From: an uncultured Collinsella sp.
GTDB taxonomy: Bacteria; Actinomycetota; Coriobacteriia; Coriobacteriales; Coriobacteriaceae
Direction of reading: 5' to 3'
Assembly (NCBI GenBank): GCA_900757505.1
Contig: CAAEOE010000017.1
Span: 1-7,047 of the forward strand
DNA: 7,047 nt
The notes under the pieces were generated by a model, which worked only from the letters and a program-made list of their open reading frames with translations, was not told where the DNA came from and made no database searches. A program made the translations under genes and the position numbers. This document shows, in pieces, positions 4,120 to 7,047 of the stretch (positions are counted from its first letter, which is position 1; every line of letters starts with the position of its first letter).

Positions 4120-6346
4120 ACTCGCTTGGGGCAACGTCCGTCGCGCCGGCCGCGATTACCTTGTCTACTTGCTGACGCTCACCCTGGGTGTCACGGTCTT
4201 CTATGCCTTCAATACCGTCTCGATGCAGGTCGACATTGCCGGCATCAAGGAGGAGGGACTGTCCGAGCTCATGGGCACCATGCTCGGTTACCTTACTTAC
4301 TTTTTGGCTGGCGTCATGGCCTTTTTGATGGTGTATGCCAATAACTTCATCATGAAACGCCGTAAGAAGGAGTTTGGCCTGTACCAGGTGCTTGGCATGG
4401 GGCGCGGGCGCGTCGCCACGATCATGGCGCTCGAGACCGTGATCGTTTCGGTCGGCGCCTTTGTCGCCGGCATTGTGCTGGGCGTGGGGCTCTCCCAGCT
4501 CATGACGTTCTTTACGGCTTCGCTCTTTAAGACGCAGATCGCCGATTTTCACTTCTTTTTCTCGGTGCATGCGTTCAACCTGACCCTTGCCTGCATGCTC
4601 GTAATGTTTGTGCTCACGCTACTGCTGAACCTGCGCGCCGTGCGTCGTACCAAACTCATCGAGCTTATGGGTGCCGAGCGTCGCAACGAGAGCATCAAGA
4701 CACGCAACCCCTGGATCGCGATTGCCATCTTTACCGTGGGCGTGCTACTTGTGGGCGTGGCCTATTACCGTCTGCTGCGTGATGGGTTCCCGCTAACCGA
4801 GACGGGCGACAAGCTGGACGGGGCCATGAGCCAGTTTGGCATTACGACCGCTATGGTTACGGTGGGCACCTTTGCCCTGTTCTGGGGACTCTCGGGCATG
4901 CTCATCAAGCTGCTGCAGAGCTTGCGCGGCGTGTATTGGCGCGGCCTCAATATGTTTACCGTGCGTCAGCTTTCGGCCAAGGTCAATACGGTGTGCTTTT
5001 CGATGGGCGTCATCGCGATGATTCTGTTCCTTGCCATTACCTCGGTGACGTGCGGTATGTCGATTGCCAACGTGATGAACGAGAATCTGGAGCGCTATAA
5101 CCCTGTTGACGTGTCTCAGACGTATGTCTATTACACGCCCGAAACGCTCGACTACTACAAGGAGTATGTCAATCCGTCTGAGGCCGATCGCATGGTGCTG
5201 GCCGATGCAACGGTCGATTTGTACGCTGCATGGCATGGCGATCGTAAAGATCCCGATAACGTTGCAGACGGTATTAAGGGCAAGTCGGCGGACAACAACG
5301 ACGAGACCGGCAAGAAGGTCAATATCGCCGATGTTGCCGGTGAGCATGTGCAGATCGATTCGTATCTGAGTTATCCGCTTGGCGGCTCGGGCCCCTCGGT
5401 GGTGGCGGGTGAGATGTGCAAGGCCATGGGCGAAAAGCTTCTCAAGGCGCTCGAGGGAAGCAACGCCGATGCGATGGGTCTGTATGTGACGCCGGCGAGC
5501 CAGTACAACAAGCTGCGCCAGATGATGGGCGAGGAGCCGGTGAGCATTGGCCGCGACCAGTACGTGCTTACGTGTGATATGGGCGGTGAGCTGGGCGACC
5601 TGTACACCAAGTATATGGCTGGCGGCCATACCCTCACCTTGGACGGGCATGAGCTCAAGCCCGCAACCGATAAGTCGGACGAGGACACGGCGGCCATCGC
5701 CAACTCGGCGATGGGCAGCAATCCCGGTACCGTGGTCGTAGCCGATGAGCTGCTGTCCCAGCTTAATCTGCAGCCGTATTCCAGTAATCTGCTCGTTAAT
5801 TACAAACAGGGTATGGATACGACCGAGGCAGACGAGAGCATTAAATACACCTTGCTCGATAATCTGCTCGTTGACGGCAAGGAGCCGGGGTCGTGGGGAG
5901 TCTTCATCACGCGTTCCGAGATGTACACGCAAGCAGCGCAGATGAACGGCATGATTAGCTATCTAGCCATCTATATTGGCTTTGTACTGGTCGTTGCATG
6001 TGCGGCAATTCTGTCGATCCAGCAGCTCTCCAATGTGGCCGACGGAAGCCGCAGCTATCGCGTGCTGGCGCAGATCGGCTGTGACGACCGCCAGATTCGC
6101 CATTCGGTGATGGCGCAGCAAGCGGTGTTCTTCCTGTTCCCGCTGACAGTGGGTCTGGCGCACTCCTTTGTGGCGCTCAAGGTGATCATCGAGCTGGTGA
6201 GCACGTTTGGCAACATGAGCATCGGCGGCACGGTGGGCCTCACATGTGCGATTTTCCTGGCAGCCTATGGCGGCTATTTCCTGGTGACCTACCTCATGAG
6301 CACCGGCATGGTGCGAGCCGCCATCGCCACCCGCTACAGCGAGTAG
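4109..6346 (+). CDS. BceB-like FtsX-domain ABC transporter permease with large extracellular domain
   Basis: This is a 745-residue membrane permease of the BceB family. The order of predicted membrane segments matches the family: about 17-37, 58-80, 104-128, 152-174, 201-221, 244-266, 296-320, a long extracellular part (about 322-610), then 613-637, 672-694 and 708-730. The N-terminal KLAWGNVRRAGRDYLVYLLT and the cytoplasmic KRRKKEFGLYQVLGM (83-97) are hallmark BceB stretches, and FtsX domains surround segments 2-4 and 8-10. The extracellular domain recognises antimicrobial peptide-lipid complexes in studied homologues. At about 290 residues it is longer than the roughly 200 of Bacillus BceB (whole protein about 646), so the target may differ. 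I place the start at ATG 4109, because GTGAGGG lies 5 nt before it. A GTG at 4097 would add four residues but has a poor binding site. The gene overlaps the ATPase by 11 bp, so the two are coupled. A strong terminator follows 36 bp after the stop. Confidence 0.94.
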   Translation: MLCKLAWGNVRRAGRDYLVYLLTLTLGVTVFYAFNTVSMQVDIAGIKEEGLSELMGTMLGYLTYFLAGVMAFLMVYANNFIMKRRKKEFGLYQVLGMGRGRVATIMALETVIVSVGAFVAGIVLGVGLSQLMTFFTASLFKTQIADFHFFFSVHAFNLTLACMLVMFVLTLLLNLRAVRRTKLIELMGAERRNESIKTRNPWIAIAIFTVGVLLVGVAYYRLLRDGFPLTETGDKLDGAMSQFGITTAMVTVGTFALFWGLSGMLIKLLQSLRGVYWRGLNMFTVRQLSAKVNTVCFSMGVIAMILFLAITSVTCGMSIANVMNENLERYNPVDVSQTYVYYTPETLDYYKEYVNPSEADRMVLADATVDLYAAWHGDRKDPDNVADGIKGKSADNNDETGKKVNIADVAGEHVQIDSYLSYPLGGSGPSVVAGEMCKAMGEKLLKALEGSNADAMGLYVTPASQYNKLRQMMGEEPVSIGRDQYVLTCDMGGELGDLYTKYMAGGHTLTLDGHELKPATDKSDEDTAAIANSAMGSNPGTVVVADELLSQLNLQPYSSNLLVNYKQGMDTTEADESIKYTLLDNLLVDGKEPGSWGVFITRSEMYTQAAQMNGMISYLAIYIGFVLVVACAAILSIQQLSNVADGSRSYRVLAQIGCDDRQIRHSVMAQQAVFFLFPLTVGLAHSFVALKVIIELVSTFGNMSIGGTVGLTCAIFLAAYGGYFLVTYLMSTGMVRAAIATRYSE

Positions 6347-6381
6347 CAAGCGGGCAAAACCGTCGCAAAACCAACGCAAAC

Positions 6382-6425
6382 AACCGCCGCGGAGGGAGTC
6401 GGCCCCCTTCCGCGGCGGTTTTTTT
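6382..6425 (+). terminator. Rho-independent terminator of the ABC transporter operon
   Basis: The arms AACCGCCGCGG (6382-6392) and CCGCGGCGGTT (6410-6420) form a perfect GC-rich stem, extended inward by A-T and G-C pairs (GAGGG against CCCCCTT). Seven T follow (6419-6425). It starts 36 bp after the permease stop and ends the two-gene transcript. Confidence 0.93.
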
Positions 6426-6449
6426 GTCTATCGGATGCCTCTCAGATGC

Positions 6450-6568
6450 AAGTGAGTAGACTTTTTTGGATCTGTCGAGCACACCACGACAAGTGCTCAA
6501 TAAAACCGCAGGTCAGCGCTGTGGCGTTTTAGGGCGTGCTTGGCCTTCTGCAAAAAGCCTACTCACTT
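6450..6568. mobile_element. 119-bp element with terminal inverted repeats (MITE-like or structured RNA)
   Basis: The ends are AAGTGAGTAGACTTTTTTG (6450-6468) and the inverted CAAAAAGCCTACTCACTT (6551-6568). They match except for one A/G change and one extra T. Inside are GAGCAC/GTGCTC (6477-6482/6493-6498) and a stronger hairpin at 6501-6531. There is no coding capacity. Size and termini suit a miniature inverted-repeat element, but a conserved structured RNA or an intergenic repeat family would look the same. No clear target-site duplication is visible outside the ends. Confidence 0.5.
6501..6531. repeat. Internal hairpin of the 119-bp element
   Basis: TAAAA (6501-6505) pairs with TTTTA (6527-6531). 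CCGCAG (6506-6511) pairs with CTGTGG (6519-6524, one G-T wobble). A 2-nt bulge (6525-6526) separates the two parts and the loop is 7 nt. This gives an 11-bp imperfect stem, more than expected for random sequence, in the middle of the larger inverted repeat. Confidence 0.5.
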
Positions 6569-6585
6569 TGTTTTTCTGCTAGAAG

Positions 6586-6620
6586 ACCGCCACGAGGGAA
6601 GGCAGCTCCCTTGCGGCGGT
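6586..6620. repeat. Terminator-like hairpin lacking a T-tract
   Basis: ACCGCCACGAGGGA (6586-6599) pairs with TCCCTTGCGGCGGT (6607-6620). It is a 14-bp stem with one A-C mismatch and one G-T wobble and a 7-nt loop. The outer ACCGCC/GGCGGT and inner GGGA/TCCC pieces echo the active terminator at 6382-6425. Only three T follow, so termination should be weak. It may be a decayed terminator or the remnant of another transcription unit. Confidence 0.5.
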
Positions 6621-6722
6621 TTGGACGTTTGCCCAGATAAAAGCTGCCCAAATTAACCTGTCCCTTTTTGGTAGGTGGTTTCAGCTGAACGGCGGGCCGT
6701 GCGGCTTGGGTATGCGGGCTCA

Positions 6723-6747
6723 CAATCTGGGGAAACCGAACAGATTG
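6723..6747. repeat. Short inverted repeat CAATCTG/CAGATTG
   Basis: A perfect 7-bp complement (6723-6729 and 6741-6747) around an 11-nt spacer, with G-runs just inside the left arm and just after the right arm. No T-tract or gene is next to it. AGATTGGGG here also occurs at positions 5-13 near the left edge, suggesting a dispersed repeat family. Confidence 0.35.
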
Positions 6748-6809
6748 GGGGGCTTGTATGATCGATTCGAAGGGAAACGTGCGACCCGAGGGCATGTTTG
6801 ACAGAGTGA

Positions 6810-6865
6810 TAGTCGTTGGGGACGTTCTTAAACGACTAGTCAAACAAGAATGTCCCCAACGACTA
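6810..6865. repeat. REPIN-like inverted pair with central GACTAGTC palindrome
   Basis: Two 20-nt arms (6810-6829 and 6846-6865) are complementary with a single G-T wobble. The left arm reads TAGTCGTTGGGGACGTTCTT. The 16-nt loop contains the 8-bp palindrome GACTAGTC (6834-6841). Paired inverted short repeats of this size in intergenic DNA resemble REPINs, which are moved by RAYT (REP-associated tyrosine) transposases. No such transposase is in the window. Confidence 0.6.
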
Positions 6866-6917
6866 CCCAAGGAGTGTCCCAAACTGCCGGCAGAAAAGGA
6901 GCGTCCCTAACTGCTAC
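6852..6917 (+). repeat. Three spaced direct repeats GTCCCnAAC-n-CTAC
   Basis: The copies begin at 6852 (GTCCCCAACGACTAC), 6876 (GTCCCAAACTGCC) and 6903 (GTCCCTAACTGCTAC). Start-to-start spacing is 24 and 27 bp, with purine-rich spacers containing AGGAG or AAGGAG. The first copy is also the right arm of the inverted pair at 6810-6865, whose left arm carries the same core reversed (GTCGTTGGGGAC). This is too irregular and too short to be a CRISPR array. Confidence 0.45.
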
Positions 6918-6994
6918 ATCCGGAGCAAGACAACGCCGCGGTTAGAGGACGGACAGCGAGCGGGTCGCATTTGAGACAAGGTGACGTGAAACGA

Positions 6995-7023
6995 AAGGGC
7001 GCTGACCTTCTGGTCGCGCCCTT
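6995..7023 (-). terminator. Possible terminator of a minus-strand gene beyond the right edge
   Basis: AAGGGCGC (6995-7002) pairs with GCGCCCTT (7016-7023) and GACC (7004-7007) with GGTC (7012-7015). Together they form a 12-bp stem with a single bulged T and a TTCT loop. On the minus strand the stem runs into TTTCGTTTC, a modest T-rich tail. On the plus strand no T-tract follows. It may end a gene lying to the right of the window. Confidence 0.4.
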
Positions 7024-7047
7024 GAAGTTGAACGTCAGATTGTCCAA

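Larger units (their letters stand above)
6426..7047. other. Repeat-rich non-coding region
   Basis: About 620 bp with no supported gene on either strand. It contains the 119-bp inverted-repeat element, two terminator-like hairpins, several short perfect palindromes (TTCAGCTGAA at 6680-6689, GACTAGTC at 6834-6841), a CAATCTG/CAGATTG hairpin (6723-6747), a REPIN-like inverted pair and spaced GTCCCnAAC repeats. The longest open frame (minus, 6559-6882) crosses several of these structures and has no family likeness. Confidence 0.65.

Noticed and set aside
3295..4134. 279-codon minus-strand open frame antisense to the ATPase
   Set aside because: It mirrors the codon pattern of the ATPase gene, has no recognisable domain, and lies entirely over an intact ABC ATPase.
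4793..5932. 379-codon minus-strand open frame antisense to the permease
   Set aside because: Long antisense frames are expected in GC-rich coding sequence. The product is rich in His, Arg and Leu with no domain signature, while the plus frame is a clear BceB-like permease.
6473..6498. H-type pseudoknot from TGTCG/CGACA interleaved with GAGCAC/GTGCTC
   Set aside because: The two stems share a base and the connecting loops would be 0 and 1 nt, which is sterically unlikely. They are better read as alternative hairpins.
6559..6882. 107-codon minus-strand open frame in the right flank
   Set aside because: It runs through the terminator-like hairpin, several palindromes and both arms of part of the REPIN-like pair. 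It is low-complexity in composition, has no good ribosome binding site and no family likeness.
6852..6917. CRISPR-like array
   Set aside because: There are only three degenerate copies of about 15 nt with spacers of about 10 nt, no consistent repeat length and no cas genes.

Overview
The window looks like chromosomal DNA of a moderately high-GC actinobacterium. Protein style, codon use and gene architecture point to the class Coriobacteriia, with a Collinsella-like gut species as my best guess. That placement is pattern recognition, not a database match. There are five confident protein-coding genes, one weak small ORF, one strong intrinsic terminator, and about 620 bp of repeat-rich DNA without genes at the right end.

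Left part (1-2206), all on the minus strand. Reading from right to left in transcription order, there is a poorly supported 69-codon ORF (1744-1953), an AraC-family regulator with an N-terminal cupin-type sensor domain (780-1718), and a HAD-family phosphatase (100-723). The regulator and the phosphatase are 56 bp apart with no terminator between them, so they are probably one transcript. A 250-bp gap (1954-2206) holds a nested inverted repeat and no convincing gene. The left 99 bp carry a run of ten C.

Middle (2207-3193, minus). A single 328-codon gene fuses a MutT-like Nudix hydrolase to a Vsr-like (very short patch repair) endonuclease through a basic linker. It starts at TTG behind a good ribosome binding site. 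Joining nucleotide-pool cleaning and mismatch nicking in one polypeptide is the most unusual coding feature here. Both domains carry substitutions at normally conserved positions.

Right part (3334-6346, plus). This is a two-gene operon for a BceAB/MacB-type ABC transporter: an ATPase followed by an overlapping permease with ten predicted membrane segments. The extracellular domain between segments 7 and 8 is large, about 290 residues, which is the hallmark of antimicrobial-peptide sensing and detoxification modules. No two-component system lies in the window, but the shared divergent promoter region contains a sequence very close to the BceR-type operator (TnACA-N4-TGTAA). This suggests control by a response regulator encoded elsewhere. 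The operon ends in a textbook terminator at 6382-6425.

Right flank (6426-7047). This stretch has no supported gene but is dense in structure. It holds a 119-bp element with near-perfect terminal inverted repeats and internal hairpins (MITE-like or a structured RNA), a degraded second terminator-like hairpin, a REPIN-like 20-bp inverted pair around a GACTAGTC palindrome, three spaced GTCCCnAAC repeats, and a hairpin near the edge that may terminate a minus-strand gene beyond the window.
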